Assembly (NCBI RefSeq): GCF_007677875.1
Contig: NZ_VEDO01000010.1
Location: 170,131-234,130 of the forward strand
Direction of reading: 5' to 3'
Length of the DNA stretch: 64,000 nt
Origin: Variovorax boronicumulans
GTDB taxonomy: Bacteria; Pseudomonadota; Gammaproteobacteria; Burkholderiales; Burkholderiaceae_C
Shown: positions 63,212 to 64,000 of the stretch, one piece after another
Position numbering within the stretch: position 1 is the stretch's first letter
How the letters are laid out: each line of letters starts with the position of its first letter
Position numbers and translations under genes: made by a program
Notes under the pieces: model-generated
Database searches by the model: none
Told to the model about the DNA's origin: nothing
Seen by the model: only the letters and a program-made list of their open reading frames with translations

Positions 63212-64000
<789 letters not shown>

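Overview
The window is GC-rich chromosomal DNA (GC-heavy third codon positions, dense gene packing) from a betaproteobacterium, most likely a member of the Comamonadaceae (Burkholderiales). The case rests on the tRNA-Tyr/tRNA-Gly/tRNA-Thr/tuf order at the right end, the apaG/rpe and trpE-trpG-trpD-trpC blocks, tripartite tricarboxylate (Tct) transport genes with Bug-type receptors, and a DUF3348/DUF802/DUF2894 locus typical of Burkholderiales. I saw no prophage, insertion sequence, CRISPR array or rRNA. Genus cannot be fixed from sequence alone.

Layout. 1-9 kb: a TetR regulator with a 22-bp palindromic operator, an MFS carrier, a ParB-domain protein, a DM13 protein, a gamma-glutamylcyclotransferase-like protein, a truncated sigma-54-type AAA+ protein, an SbmA/BacA-like ABC exporter and a large winged-helix/helical protein. 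9-16 kb: a class A beta-lactamase divergent from that protein, an acetyltransferase, then a probable envelope-glycosylation set (GtrB-like GT2, flippase-like membrane protein, ArnT-like GT39) beside a QseBC/PmrAB-type two-component system. 16-25 kb: a lipoprotein phosphodiesterase with a calcium-loop insertion, a Bcr/CflA exporter, and a TauD-type dioxygenase + Bug receptor + PEP-mutase/isocitrate-lyase-family module with a divergent LysR. 25-32 kb: TspO, a VOC protein and the tctCBA transporter divergent from its tctDE two-component system.

32-45 kb: hydroxypyruvate isomerase, an orphan glycosyltransferase, priA, then a tightly packed leftward run (PF10136 membrane protein, antiporter, ybdK, thiL, lipoprotein, hemE); apaG lies upstream and rpe is divergent. 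45-50 kb: a four-gene operon (DUF3348, DUF802, MotB/OmpA-like, DUF2894) that looks like an uncharacterised proton-motive-force-driven, cell-wall-anchored machine. This is the strongest candidate for an undescribed system. 50-56 kb: an ECF sigma/anti-sigma pair with a COG4315 secreted protein, gph, a large KatE catalase preceded by a 30-codon membrane peptide, and cheV. 56-62.8 kb: the trp operon with a leader peptide holding two Trp codons and an intrinsic-terminator-like hairpin. It is interrupted between trpG and trpD by an aldolase-like gene and a LysE exporter, and continues into ung. The right edge is the tRNA-tuf cluster.

Overlapping stop/start codons (ATGA, GTGA, TGATG) are frequent and were used to set operons and starts. 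All functional names come from motif recognition; no database search was run.
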